Below, in pieces: positions 21,424-33,142 of a DNA stretch of 64,000 bases. The notes below the pieces were generated by a model. That model did not search any database, was not told where the DNA came from, and worked only from the letters and a program-made list of their open reading frames with translations. Both the position numbers and the translations under genes were made by a program. Numbering within the stretch: the first letter of the stretch is position 1; each line of letters begins with the position of its first letter. Origin of the DNA: Vicia villosa (lineage: Eukaryota > Streptophyta > Magnoliopsida > Fabales > Fabaceae); NCBI RefSeq assembly GCF_029867415.1, contig NW_026705228.1, positions 930,001-994,000 on the forward strand, written 5' to 3'.

Positions 21424-24400
21424 TTTGAGCGGCGAAAAACATTTGGAACGTCGACAGCTTTCCAGTAGCAACGAACTCCTCTGTGTATTATATATTCAGG
21501 AAAATTCTCCCCAGAATTATCTTCAGTATTGACATTGACCGCTGGTCGAGCAGGATTTGAAGGTCCTGGTTTGTCAACCTTGTTCTTTGTAGAGTTGAAA
21601 CGGTCTTCTTCTACTTCTTGAAGAGCATAAGACGAGTCACAATCTTCAGAATTTTCAGGATGTGTTTCCCAGTCTTCAGGATGAAGAGACTCATTGTCAG
21701 CGACACTTTCTGAGTCAGTTGCGGGACCATCTTCCCCTTCATCTTCAAAAATGGCATTTATGTGATAATAACCATCTTCAGGATTATGAACCTTGGCAGA
21801 TACATCGAATCCGAAATCTTCAGTAACTTCAGGCTGCTGAGAAAATTGACAGGGCTGATAAGCCTCTTCTGGTTGGCTATTATATTCAAAGGAATCTCCC
21901 CATCCAGTTGGTTGGATATCCTCAATCGCAATCTTGTAACTTTCAGGTGCAGTATATTTCACCATATAATCAAATTTTCCACTTGGTTGTCCCAAAGTGT
22001 CCCAGATTTCTGCAGGAACAGGCTCAGTTTCATTGCCTTTGGATTCTTCTGAAGGAGGATATGGTTCTTCCTGAGATATGTATCCCGAGTCATTGAGATA
22101 ACATTTCCATTCTTCTTCAGGATCAGGTAGACCTTCTTCGATGCATTCCTCAATAAGGACATTGACCTCTTGAGGAATTGGGTTAAGGAACCCTCCACTA
22201 TGGAACGTTTCTTTGATCGGACGAAGGGTTTCATCCTTCTTGGTGCAGTTTGAGAATGTTGGTGAACATCCGAGACCTGCTCTAGTTTCATTCTTGGTAG
22301 GGATCATAACTTGCCCCCAGCCAGTGGTAGTTCCATCTTTTACTACTTTTACTGCCTCTTTGTAAGAAGAAATTGATGCTTTCTTTTTGGAAGACTCGTC
22401 TTCTAAAGAGAGACCTTGGAACTGAGTTCCTTCCACATCATCAGCACCGATGAAAGAGAAATTGGATAAATGACTCACCATTAAGGCTTGCTCCCCACTT
22501 ATTGTTACCAATTTTCCATTTGTCACAAATTTTAACTTTTGATGGAGCGTAGAAGTCACTGCCCCTGCTTCGTGGATCCATGGTCGTCCCAACAGACAGC
22601 TATAAGCAGCTTGAATGTCCATGACCTGGAAGGTGATTTGAAATGTATGTGGACCAATTGTCATGGGAAGGTTGACTTCACCGATAACAGATTTTCGCGA
22701 TCCATCAAATGCTTTGACAACTACACCACTGAACTTCATAGGCATTCCTTGGTAAGACAAACGAGCGAGGGTCGTCTTTGGCATCACATTCAAGGAAGAT
22801 CCGGTGTCTACCAACACATTGGACAAAGAGTCTGACTGACAGTTCATAGAAATGTGTAGAGCAAGGTTGTGATTTCTACCCTCCTCGGGGAGTTCTTCAT
22901 CACATAAGCTTAAATTGTTGCAAGCTGTTATGTTGGCTATTATCCTATCAAAGTGGTCAACAGTCACATCATGATCTACAAAAGCTTGATCTAAGACTTT
23001 CATCAGGGCTTCCCTGTGGGCTTCTGAATGCAATAACCCTCTGCATACAACTTTGAGTTTATCAACATCAATGTTTGTATTACTGACAGGAGTTTCCTCA
23101 GGATTCCCCACTGGCGTATTGACAGGATTTTGCCTGGTTGCAGGAGCAACAGGCTGCTTTGGAGGTAGTGGAGTATACACACGTCCACTTCTTGTTACAC
23201 GACTTACATCAGCAATGTTTACGACAGATGAAAGAGTTGGTAAAGGAACTTCTTGTCCGTCCTTTATCATTGTTGCATTGTAGTTGTATGGAACTGCCTT
23301 GTCAGAGTCATAAGGAACAGGTCCAGGTAAACAAATGATCAAAGGAGCAATAGGAACCTTCGGCTTGTTGTAAGTAACTTCCATGCGCTCCGGCATGTTG
23401 AAATGAGGAATGATGACGTTAACTGTAGGCATTTCCGAGTTGATATCTGAGACTAAAAGCTCATGCGGATAGCATCCTATCATGTTAACTTCATTTTCAT
23501 CCCTATTTCGGTAGATCTGAAGAGTACCATTATCCAACAGAACTTGGAGATCTCTTCTCACAATTGAACATCCGTGAGGATCTACACAACATATTCTACA
23601 GGAACCGTATTGATGCTGGCGAAAATTCTGCCCCCGACAAAGAGTGGCGTGCATTTGTACCAAATTGGCTCTTGAGTAATTGATATTATAGACCCGGTAT
23701 GGACCAGGACATCCATACACCATGTTTACAACATGCCCTCCATGATTGGGCAGCGGATTTGCTTGCACATTTGGATTCAAATTTCTGAAAGAGAGAAGAT
23801 TAGATCTAACCAACCTCTGAACTTCATATTTCAAAGCTATGCAATGCTCAAGATCATGGCCAGGTGCTCCTTGATGATAAGGGCATGAGACCTCAGCTTT
23901 GTACCACCATGGGAGTCTCTCAGGTACTGGTGGTGGTGCTTTAGTTTGAATAAGGCCTCTTTCAATCAGTGCAGGGTACAATTCTGTGTAGGTCATCGGA
24001 ATCGGATCAAACTGTGGAGCTCTTTGCACACGATTCTGATTATTGTTCAGCTGTTGAGCCTGTGGTCGAGGCTGTTGTTGCTGAAACTGTGGGGTAAATC
24101 CCGGATTCGGCGCTGTATTAACGACTGGCGCAATAGCAGCAATCTGTCGTTGACGATTGACGTTTCCTCTTGGCTTTCCTTGGGATACCATGTCAACACT
24201 TTGTTCTTTCTTCTTTGGGAAACCACTTCCTAACTTTTTGGTTCCACTCGAAGATCCACTTTCTTTAGTCAGACGTCCGGTTCGGACTCCTTCTTCTAGA
24301 CGCATCCCCATGTTTACCATTTCGGTGAAATCACTTGGAGCACTAGCAATCATGCGTTCATAATAAAACGGACTGAGAGTATTCAAGAAGATATTTGTCA

Positions 24401-25349
24401 TTTCTTTTTCTTTTAACGGTGGATTAATCTGAGCAGCAGTTTCTCTCCATCGTTGGGCATACTCTTTGAAAGCTTCATGATCTTTCTGAGCCATGGACCG
24501 AAGCTGATCTCTGTCTGGAGCCATATCCGAGTTATACTTGTATTGTCGGACAAAGGCCTCACCTAGGTCATTGAAAGTCCGAATATTGGTGCTATCCAAA
24601 CCTGTGTACCACTTCAGTGCGGCACCAGTCAAACTGTCTTGAAAGTAATGGATAAGCAACTGATGATTATCTGCATAAGTAGACATCTTTCTGGCATACA
24701 TCACAAGATGGCTTTGTGGACAAGAACTTCCTTTGTACTTCTCAAAGTCTGGGACCTTGAATTTAGCTGGTATTTGTACACTGGGAACCAAACATAGCTC
24801 CTGGGCATTCTTTCCAAACAAATCTTTTCCCCGGATAGCTTTAACTTCCAGTTGAATCTTGTTAAACTGCTCTTGGAGATCTCCCACAAGATTACGCTGA
24901 TTTGTGCTATCACCCTGATCATGATAAATCTCATTGCCATCATAAGGAACAGTGTGAACCGTAGGGGTCGGAACCGTCATAGTGGGTTGAGAAAGTGCCA
25001 TAGTGACTTGAGAAAAAGTTACCCCCTGATTTGGAGTAAACTGTGAACTTTGTGCGGCAGGCGCTTCAGTTGTAGCTGTTTGAACCCCAGAGAAATTATG
25101 GCGGAAACCTGTACCAAAGCTGAAAGGCGGGCCCCAACCTTCTGGCATGGAGAAAGATGGAATACCGAATGCAACTGTAGAAACTGGAGTAGTGACTTCA
25201 GATGTTACCGCTGCTTGACTGTTGGGTGGCGGCGGCTGATTCTGTGCGGCCATTAAAGAGTCAACCAGAGTAGTGAGACTTTCCAACTTTTCCTGAAGGG
25301 TGGTCACTGTACCACGGAGCTCAATATTCTCTTGTTCAGAGTGTTCCAT
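21424..25349 (-). CDS. gag-pro: Ogre-B gag-pro polyprotein (1309 aa if unspliced)
   Basis: The frame opens at ATG 25349 with a short coiled coil, then a Gln/Pro-rich stretch. The capsid-like retrotransposon gag domain follows around residues 195-330 (FKVPDFEKYKG, HYFQDSLTGAALKWY). Next are a Gln-rich linker, the Cys/His motif CPYHQGAPGHDLEHC (about residue 487) and a second Cys-rich patch (CRICCVDPHGC). An aspartic protease follows with LVDTGSSLNVMP near residue 845. The last 300 residues are acidic and match no domain I know. The unspliced stop lies in the intron, so splicing would extend this into pol. Gag forms the particle, and the protease cuts the polyprotein. Confidence 0.94.
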
Positions 25350-25674
25350 TACTCTTCTTCTGTTCGAACGAGTATTGTATCTGTGATCTGATTGCGAGCG
25401 CGGTCGGGAAACTTTGAGACGCGACAGCTTGACGATCTAATGGAGAAAGATCCAAAAGATGAGACTCTATACAACAGACTCGATATGCAGAATGATGTAT
25501 GCAAAAAGAAATTTTATGATTTTTCCAAACATTTTAAAGATTATTCTCTTGCAAACATTTGAACACAAACAAATCTTTTATTCATTCATTTTTTATTACA
25601 ATAATGGGAAATGTTACAACATTGGAGCGTAGCTCCTTACAGAATCAAATGATACATGAAAATTTAAATAAATC
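25350..25674 (-). other. Spacer between ORF1 and gag-pro of Ogre-B
   Basis: This is 325 bp of AT-rich sequence with no ORF. It separates the ORF1 stop from the gag ATG. How gag is translated from the same RNA (internal entry, reinitiation or a spliced RNA) cannot be read from the sequence. Confidence 0.6.
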
Positions 25675-27210
25675 CTAAGCATCTTCATCAGATGAAGAAC
25701 CAAATGCATTGTGCAGCTTGAGCTTCATGATTTCTTTCCCATAGTAAGCTTTCAACTTGGCCTTTTCAGCTCTCAGTTTGTCGACAACATTCTTCCAATC
25801 ATCAGGAGTCGGAGCGTTGCTTGTCGAGGCTTCAAGATTCTTCTTGCTTTCTTTGATGTATCTTCTGATTGCGGCATCCTTCCGACGAATCTTCTCATCT
25901 TTTCTCATGAGCCATCCATCTTGATAATAGAGAGTTTCTTCGTGATCTTTCACTCTTTTCTTCAACTTTCTATTTTCCTCATCAGTTTTACGAAACTTTT
26001 CTTCCCAAGCGTCTTTTTCTAACCTCATCTTGGCTAAAATCTCTTGGTATTCTTCCGCAGTGTCAATGGGAATGTTGGGTAGTTGAGACACCACAGGGAA
26101 CATGGGTTTTTCATAATCATAAGGCATTTGAAACTCCTTTGCTCTTTTCTTTACCCAGCAGGTATAGGCGTTTGTAGCAATGCAATTTCTTTCCCCACCT
26201 TTTTCTTTTCTTCGGACGTCGTACCAAGCTCTCACCATTCTTGTCTTCAACCTTTGAGGATCCTCCCCTTCTCGGTAAAAGTAGCATTCCACTGCGAGAC
26301 CAATTGGTTTAACTGAATTTGCATATCCGAGTTGTCGTCGGGCTAGGACCGGATTGTAGTTAATTCCTCCTTGTGTGCCAATGAGAGGTACGTTGGCGAA
26401 CTCCCCACAACTATCAATGGTTTCTGTACCACAGCGAGCCAAGGTATACCAATGAATATCATTATTAGCAAGAGACATAAGTCTTCGAGGCCAACGTAAA
26501 CCTTCTCGGTTTTCCGTGAAAATAGGGGACTTAGGTAAGTGTGAAACAATCCATTTGTACAAAAGAGGTGCACAACATACAATGATTCCACCACCTTGGC
26601 GATTCCTATGATGGATAGAGAAATACGTGTCACCAAGCAAAGTCGGAACAGGATTTCCAATCAGAAAGATCTTTATGGCATTGATATCAACAAAGTCGTT
26701 GACGTTGGGAAACAGAATCAACCCATAAATGAGCAAGGCTAATACAGCTTCAAAAGCTATCATGCTACCAGTGTCAATGAAATCAAAGGCTTTCTTTATT
26801 AGAAACTGCGAAGTCAAACCCGGAAAGTTTCCCTTGGTAGTCCAATTACTTTCTATTTCAGATTTCTTCAAGTGGATACTTGCTGCAATGGCTGGTGACT
26901 TAGGAATGGCTTCCAAACCATTGAAAGGTATTTTGTCAGACACAGGAATACCCAAAAGATCGGCGTATTCTTCCAAGGTTGGTACCAACTGATAGTCTGG
27001 AAAGGTAAAACACCGGTAGACGGGATCATAAAACTGAACCAGAGTTTTGAGAAGTCCTTCATCAACATGAGTGTTCAAGATAGGCAAAAGCTTTCCATGG
27101 CTTTTCCTAAAATCAGAAGGATTTTGTACAGAAGATGCTAACTCTTTCAGCCTTTCCACATTAGGCATTTTGAAATCATACTTTTTGGTATGCCTTTTTA
27201 CCCACTCCAT
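25675..27210 (-). CDS. Ogre-B ORF1 protein, 511 aa, unknown function
   Basis: An open frame from ATG 27210 to the stop at 25675. The N-terminal 350 residues contain the segments FYDPVYRCFTFPDYQLVPTL, LIYGLILFPNVNDFVD, NPVPTLLGDTYFSIHHR and GGINYNPVLARRQLGY, shared with the broken ORF1 of Ogre-A. The C-terminal 130 residues form a strongly charged coiled coil. There is no signal peptide; the hydrophobic stretch around VLALLIYGLILFPN is short. It resembles plant proteins named DUF7745 or plant mobile domain-like. An ORF1 upstream of gag is known for Ogre elements, but its job is not. Conservation in two diverged families implies selection. Confidence 0.9.
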   Translation of the reverse strand: MEWVKRHTKKYDFKMPNVERLKELASSVQNPSDFRKSHGKLLPILNTHVDEGLLKTLVQFYDPVYRCFTFPDYQLVPTLEEYADLLGIPVSDKIPFNGLEAIPKSPAIAASIHLKKSEIESNWTTKGNFPGLTSQFLIKKAFDFIDTGSMIAFEAVLALLIYGLILFPNVNDFVDINAIKIFLIGNPVPTLLGDTYFSIHHRNRQGGGIIVCCAPLLYKWIVSHLPKSPIFTENREGLRWPRRLMSLANNDIHWYTLARCGTETIDSCGEFANVPLIGTQGGINYNPVLARRQLGYANSVKPIGLAVECYFYREGEDPQRLKTRMVRAWYDVRRKEKGGERNCIATNAYTCWVKKRAKEFQMPYDYEKPMFPVVSQLPNIPIDTAEEYQEILAKMRLEKDAWEEKFRKTDEENRKLKKRVKDHEETLYYQDGWLMRKDEKIRRKDAAIRRYIKESKKNLEASTSNAPTPDDWKNVVDKLRAEKAKLKAYYGKEIMKLKLHNAFGSSSDEDA

Positions 27211-28020
27211 AACTTAATCCTATAATGTTTGCAAAGAAAACTCTCTAAATTTTTGGAAAAATCATGTTTTTATGGAAAAAGATGGGTTTTTTTTTTTTTT
27301 TTTTTTTAATGAATGTATGAATGCATGGATGCGTGGATGCCACATATTCAAACATGGTAAAGCAAACATGGTAGTTCAAACATGGTAACGCAAACATGGT
27401 AATTCAAACATAGTACACATAGGTTTAAAGGTCCAGCGTCACGAGCATGAGGTCAGAGAACCAAATATGGGATAGTACTAGGGTTTATCACCTGCAAAAC
27501 ATGTTCTACTGATACGTCAGAGTCTACATTCTTCTTTCGGATATTACCGGCTTGCACAACTGAACTTGTGAGCTAGAAATATTCTCAAGAAAAACTCGTC
27601 TGAGTGTGGTTCTCCGCATGACAACTATCCAAGTCTTCACCTGGATCGTTTCTGCACCACGTCCTAATAAGGCCAGGATGGGTTGGGGTTCTACAGCCAA
27701 CTCAGCTTCTACAGTTCAATGAAAGCAATAATGTCTTCGCAACTGAACTTGCTAAACATATACTACAAACAAAGAACCTCCACTGAGCGGAAGGATTCTC
27801 ATGCTGACTTTTTAAGGACTGAACTCCTTGTATGCCATACATGACTATACCCTCCACCTAATTCTTATGTGTACTTAATCCGGGTTAGGATTTGTCCATA
27901 ATGTATCACTTGTAACAGAATCACACAAGTAACAGAACCAAGGAACCACACATGTAACAAGAATAAAATAAAACATAACAAATAGAAATAACCCTTTCTT
28001 TGGAAGCAATAAAAAGAAAT
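27211..28020 (-). other. Ogre-B 5' leader between PBS and ORF1
   Basis: About 0.8 kb without a supported ORF. It contains a 21-base T run at 27287-27307 (A21 in the transcript) about 80 nt upstream of the ORF1 ATG, and five tandem 14-bp units at 27351-27420 (AACATGGTAANNCA type). The packaging signal would be expected here, but I cannot identify it. Confidence 0.6.
27351..27420. repeat. Five 14-bp tandem units in Ogre-B leader
   Basis: AACATGGTA starts at 27351, 27365, 27379 and 27393, with a fifth, altered unit (AACATAGTA) at 27407. The four bases after each core alternate between an AGCA/CGCA type and a TTCA type, suggesting an original 28-bp dimer unit. Confidence 0.8.
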
Positions 28021-28038
28021 TCCCCAGTGAAGTCGCCA
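28021..28038 (-). promoter_or_regulatory. Ogre-B primer binding site for tRNA-Arg
   Basis: The minus strand reads TGGCGACTTCACTGGGGA, six bases inside the 5' LTR end. It matches the complement of the 3' end of plant tRNA-Arg(ACG) (TGGCGACTCCGCTGGGGA, recalled) at 16 of 18 positions. tRNA-Arg is the reported Ogre primer. Confidence 0.9.
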
Positions 28039-28669
28039 TTTTTCTGTCGCGGGCGAAAAATCGTGTTTGTTCCTCTTTTTTGTGGGATGAGACACCTGAT
28101 GCCTTCTTTGGGCTCGAGTGCTCATAAAAAATGATTTTTCTTTGTTTCGACCAAACTTTTTATTATTTCCAAAGAAGGAAAAGGAAAAAAGCTGCAATAA
28201 CCTAAAAGTGGGGGGAGAGATCTTTGGGTAAGAGGGTTGGTTATACGAAGGGAAGGTATTAGCACCCAACGTATCTATAGTACTCTATAGGTTTCTTTGT
28301 TATGTTTTATTCCATTCTTGTTGTGGTGAAGGTTTTTGTGAGAAAGAGGTGGGACCTAAGGTGTTTGTTTGATTATGCTCGCAAAGATCATCGCGATCTT
28401 CTGCATACATATCCCCTAGAGGGAATCAGAGCATCTGTAGCTCGGGGTCTACGGGTGCTAAGGTTTGAATGGTTTTTTTTTGTTTTGTTTTGCTCGCCAA
28501 GGATCGACCTTGTGCCTACGTATTCTCAAAGGGATGTTGAGAAAGTCAGAGCAATCGTAGTTCCCACTTATGCTAGTGGAAGCAAAGAAAAATAGACAAA
28601 TGTCGTCTAAATGCTAGATGTATCTAATCTATATCATCACATACATCTATTTGATTTTTGTTTGTTTAA

Positions 28670-28873
28670 CCAGCCTTGTGGCAAAAACTTTCAATGAAGT
28701 CAGCCTTGTGACAAAAAGTTTTGATTAATCAGCCAGCCTTGTGGCAAAAGTTTCAATGAAGTCAGCCTTGTGACAAAAACTTTGATTAATCATCCAGTAC
28801 GGTGGTAAAACAGTTTGATTGATTAGCCAGCCTTGTGGCAAAAAAAGTTTGATTGATTAGCCAGCCTTGTGGC
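28670..28873 (-). repeat. Mini-hairpin array with GCCTTG loop, 5' LTR of Ogre-B
   Basis: This is the same array as 11028-11231, at an offset of 17642. In this LTR it lies downstream of the TATA box, so it should be part of the 5' untranslated RNA. Confidence 0.75.
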
Positions 28874-28984
28874 AAAAAAGTTTGATTGATTGATTGTTTG
28901 TGATGATATATAAGAGATACTCCTAGCATAGAGATGAAAAATGTCTAATCTCCTAGGGTATTTGTTTTGGATATTGGGGATGCT

Positions 28985-29154
28985 TATAAGAAGCCCGTGG
29001 GTCCTTGTACGAAGCCCAAGAGGAGGCTATCCGAGGGTCCTTGCATTGTAAGCCCAAGAGGAGGCTATGGGAGGGACAATCCAGGGTCCTTGCATTGTAA
29101 GCCCAAGAGGAGGCTATGGGAGGGTCACTCGTTTGTACAAAGCCCAAGGGGAGG
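28985..29154. repeat. 50-bp imperfect tandem repeats in Ogre-B 5' LTR
   Basis: Second copy of the array at 11343-11512, with the same AAGCCCAAGAGGAGGCTAT blocks. Confidence 0.8.
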
Positions 29155-30522
29155 CATGGTATAGTTGGTCTGAGCTCTTAGAGCGATTTCACCGGGAAAC
29201 CATACTCTATGTCCTAACCTAAACTAGTGGAGATTCTTTGCACGAAGCCCAATAGGAGGCTATGGGGAACCTAGTGTTGTACTAAGTTGAACAAGCATAT
29301 AACATAATCACAAATGTGAACAAGTACAAACAAATATGCACAAGTACATGAACAGTTATATGAACAGTTATATATGACAAAGTGTGCGTGTATAATGGAG
29401 TTTATGAAGGAAATATACCTGTAAGCATGCTCCATTTGTATACACAGGGCTCGGGACTCACACTCGGGGAGAGGTCCATTTGAATTTATTCAAAGCTATG
29501 TAAACAGGTATTTACAAAAGGGCTTGGGACTTATACCTACATGGAGGCCCATGGTATATTTTTGGGAAGATTTAAAGAAACCTTCGTTTTTGGTTTGTCA
29601 TTCAAAGTTAAAAAACACATTGATTGAGATATGTACAAAAAGGCGTACGATGAAATACCTAATTTCATGTACTAGAGTGGGTATGTACAAAAGGGGCTTG
29701 GGACTTATACCTACGTGGAGGCCCGTGTTTTATTTACAAAACATGGTTGATCGTTTTATTTACAGTCGCGTTGTTTGAAAAACGGTTTGAAAGTTTGTTC
29801 TGAAAGAAAGTTTATTTATTTTGAATAAAAAGACTGTGTAAAAAGAAAAAGGAGTGGGTCTTATACTCTCTAATATTCGAGAGGCCCCTGTTTTATTTTC
29901 ATAAAACAGGGTGGGTAGTTTTGAAAAAAAGATGTGAGATTTATTGTTTTAAAAACAGTTTGAAAAGTATTGTTTTGAAAAAGTTTTCTGTACAAAGAAA
30001 AACTGTAAAAGGAAAAAAAGAGTGGGTCTTATACTCTCTAATATTCGAGAGGCCCCACATCGTTTTGAAAATCAATTGATTAATTAAAAGATTTAATCAA
30101 AAGTTTCCTTTGAAAATCAAAAAGAAATAGTTTACCGTTTTTGAAAAGGAATCGGGATCGCTCGTTTTTTTAAAACGATTTGAATTTTGAAAGAAATCAA
30201 TTTAATCGAGATAAACAAGAAGATTGTCTTCAATTAACACTTAGATGATTAGGGTTTGCTTCAAAAAATATTTACAAGTGATTAAATTTGAAAATCAAAT
30301 GAAAAAACAATATTTAAAGTATTTAAAAATACTTAGAAATGTATCATTTTAAACCTAATTAAAAATATATCAAATGAATCTTTTTTTGTGATTTTTTTTA
30401 ACATTGTCAAAATATGTATATTAAATAAAGAGTGTAAAAAAAATGAAGTGAAAATAATGAATTTTGATTGGTTAAATGAATGGTTAAAGTTTGTTAAAAA
30501 ATGAAAGAAAATAGGTTGCAAA

Positions 30523-30608
30523 AAATTGGTTTTGTCTCCAATAGGGCTTGAACTCACGCCCTCTCTCTCACCAGCCAAAACACTTGCCAACTGAGCCACG
30601 CTTGTGGC
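30523..30608 (-). promoter_or_regulatory. tRNA-like Pol III promoter module inside Ogre-B 5' LTR
   Basis: Second copy of the module at 12881-12966, with intact A box, B box and T6 run. It sits about 0.95 kb downstream of the LTR TATA box in the same orientation, so a Pol III transcript would lie within the Pol II transcript. Confidence 0.6.
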
Positions 30609-31552
30609 TTGTAATACATACGCTTCCAGTTCAATATATTTTAAAACAACAATTTGAATTTTCTGAACCAAAAAAACGCGCCAAGAACACAACCCTAACT
30701 GATTTTCAAAATTCTTCAAAACTGTGTTGTTTTGATCGATCAAAGGGTCTATCTCACTCGGTTTTGGACGAGGAACATGATGATGACCTTTAATTTCATT
30801 TATTTTTGCTCTAAGATGATTAATTCTCTGATGAACACGAAGAACCCTAATTCTGAGATTGATCATGAAATCGTGTATGTGCAAGATAAATAGCAATTGA
30901 TTGAGGGTTAATGATCCTCATGTGTGCAGAAATGAGATGGTATGTTCATATTTCATTCCTGATGCATGATTCATAGAGTTTGAAGTTCAAGTAGCTTACC
31001 TTCAAAAACGGCAAAAGTGAGAATCGAATTCTGCAAATGAGAAGTTCCAGTTGTTGTTTCTTGGTCTGGACAGCATCAATGGACCTTATGGAACATGTTT
31101 GAATGCTTGGAACAATTTGAATTCATTTGAGCAAGTTCATGGAACCCGATCTGCAGAGCTATGGTGTGAGGATCAAATTTGATGATTTTGATGTTTCAGA
31201 TCATGGATGATGATTGGGATAGTTCATATATGGTACATGGATGGTGTTTGGATGATTAACTTGGTCAGAAATGAGCTTAAATGAAAATTGGCATGATAAG
31301 TCTCATGTTATGCATATTTGGAAAGTGAGGTAGTGATTTTGAGTTTTAGGTGTTTTTGGGGTGTATGGATGGTTCAAACAAGTTTCAAATGATGTTTGTG
31401 GTTTGTGGGAAGCATCACTTTGGTCAGAAATTCAAGGGTTTGGAGGTTGAGCATTTTACCTCTTTGAAACTTAAGAAACTTGCATTCTAAGAAAGAAAGA
31501 GAAAGCCTATAATTTGTGAGACTTTGGTGTGAATTTGGAAGTGATTTGCACC

Positions 31553-31562
31553 TCTATTTATA
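31553..31562 (-). promoter_or_regulatory. TATA box of the transcribing Ogre-B LTR
   Basis: TATAAATAGA on the minus strand. The start site would be about 30 bases further left, near 31520. This leaves roughly 1.6 kb of U3 and 3.5 kb of R plus U5. Confidence 0.65.
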
Positions 31563-33137
31563 GGCCAAGGATTCTGAACTCCAAGCTTTGCAAGTTGATC
31601 AAAGTTTGATGATTTGGCTTAAGAGATAAAAAGGAATCTTTTACATTTAATGCAAAATGGTTAAAGTGACCAAACCATGGTTAAAACTCAAGCTTCTTAT
31701 CCTCTTCCATTCTGATCTCAAATCAGAGAAAATATCTTCAATTATTGCCTCTTTGCATCATTGCTTGGATTATAGGTCATGTAGTCTTGAAACTTAGTGA
31801 AAAATGGTGAAAATTCAAGTGAAAATGATCACTAAATGCATAATTCAAAACCATAGCTACACTCCATATTTTTTCATGCTCTTGGACATTTTGGAAAGCT
31901 CATATTACACACTTCAAAACCCTAGTTGAAAGTTTCTTCAAGATCCTTAAGGAAGTGGGTGAAAAAGATCCATGAACTTTGAGAAAAATGAAGTTTTAAG
32001 TGAAGTTTTCAAAAAGTACCAACTTTGAAGCTTCATATCTCTTAAATGGTTGATCTTATGGAAAAAATTTATATGTGTCAAAGTTGTTTATTGGATCAAA
32101 ATCTACAACTTTCATGTTGGAAGTTTTTTTCAGTTTGTAGGTGAAATTTTGAGAAATTCCCTTCCAAAGTTTGGAAAAAACCATGAAAAACACTTAGAAA
32201 AATTTTCTAAGTATGAAAGTCAAACTTTTGACTTTTTGATTCTTGATTGATTTTCTTGATTTTTCTTGATCAAATGACTTCTCATATCATATATTGATGA
32301 TTTAAAACTTCAAAAGTCATGGTTGACCAAAATTCCCCAAAAGTCAATGGTGATCTTGTACAGTTGACTTTTTCAGACGAATCGCGTTTCTGGAGATTTC
32401 AAATGAAACAGGCTATCCTCACCATATGAATGGTATGAATGGATCATATTGAGGCTTTAGAGGATATTGAGCCATGGTTTGAGTTGTGGCACCATGTCCT
32501 GATTAAAAAGTCAGTTGTTCAGTGAATTAGGTCAAAAAACCCTAATTGTCGACCTGATGAAATTGATGACTGTAGGTCTTGAATTGAGATGCAATTTCCA
32601 TGGGATATTGTCATAGGGATTATTTGAGGATGATTGAAACCTTTGATTGACTTCCTGGGGGTTTTTATGGTTTCCCAAATGTGATCCCTGATTTCAGTCC
32701 CTGATAGTTCAAAACCCTGATCTGAGGATTTGTCTGATCAATCTTTGTGTAGGAGATGTTATGAGCCAATGGATTAGGTCAAAATGATGCACTTGAGGTC
32801 TTGATATCATGTCCCAAGCCATTAGGTCAAATTCTGAGCAAAAGTCAAGAGTATGCTATCTTCAGTCAAAACCCTAATTCAGTCGATTCAGAGCCTTTGA
32901 GCTTGTTGAAATGAATCTCTGAGGAACAAATGTTGATTGTTGATGAAGATGAATCATTTGAAATGAAGGGAGAACAAAACCCTAATTGATTATTACTTGT
33001 ACTGATGAGTGATTTCCTGATTAAATCCTGCTGAGTCACAAGTAGCAAACACAAGCTATGCAATTTGTTAGAGATGCAAATGATGCATATGCAGATGATA
33101 TGAGGTGGTATCTTAGGTCAAAAATTGGGGTATGACA

Positions 33138-33142
33138 GTTCC
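33138..33142. repeat. Target-site duplication GTTCC, right copy, of Ogre-B
   Basis: Directly follows the CA end of the right LTR and is identical to 10398-10402. Confidence 0.95.

Larger units (their letters stand above)
10403..33137 (-). mobile_element. Ogre-B: complete, apparently intact 22.7-kb Ogre retrotransposon
   Basis: It is bounded by two 5093-bp LTRs (10403-15495 and 28045-33137) that begin TGTCGC and end ATGACA, and by perfect GTTCC duplications. Reading the minus strand, the order is 5' LTR, PBS, leader, ORF1, gag-pro, intron, pol, 3' noncoding region and 3' LTR. All three ORFs are open, catalytic motifs are present, and I found only four LTR-LTR substitutions by eye. It therefore looks young and possibly autonomous. 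Confidence 0.96.
28045..33137 (-). repeat. Ogre-B 5' LTR (5093 bp)
   Basis: This is the transcribed LTR. It is identical in length to the left copy. The four differences noticed are near 10421/28063 (T/G), in the GGGCTT/GGGCTC block, in the TATACCTATG/TATACCTACG block, and near 14255/31897 (T/G). It carries the same repeat arrays (mini-hairpins 28670-28873), Pol III module (30523-30608) and TATA box (31553-31562). Confidence 0.95.

Noticed and set aside
28670..28897. CRISPR-like array (regular repeats with short spacers)
   Set aside because: Spacers are also repetitive, the unit is a mini-hairpin in a plant LTR, and there are no cas genes.
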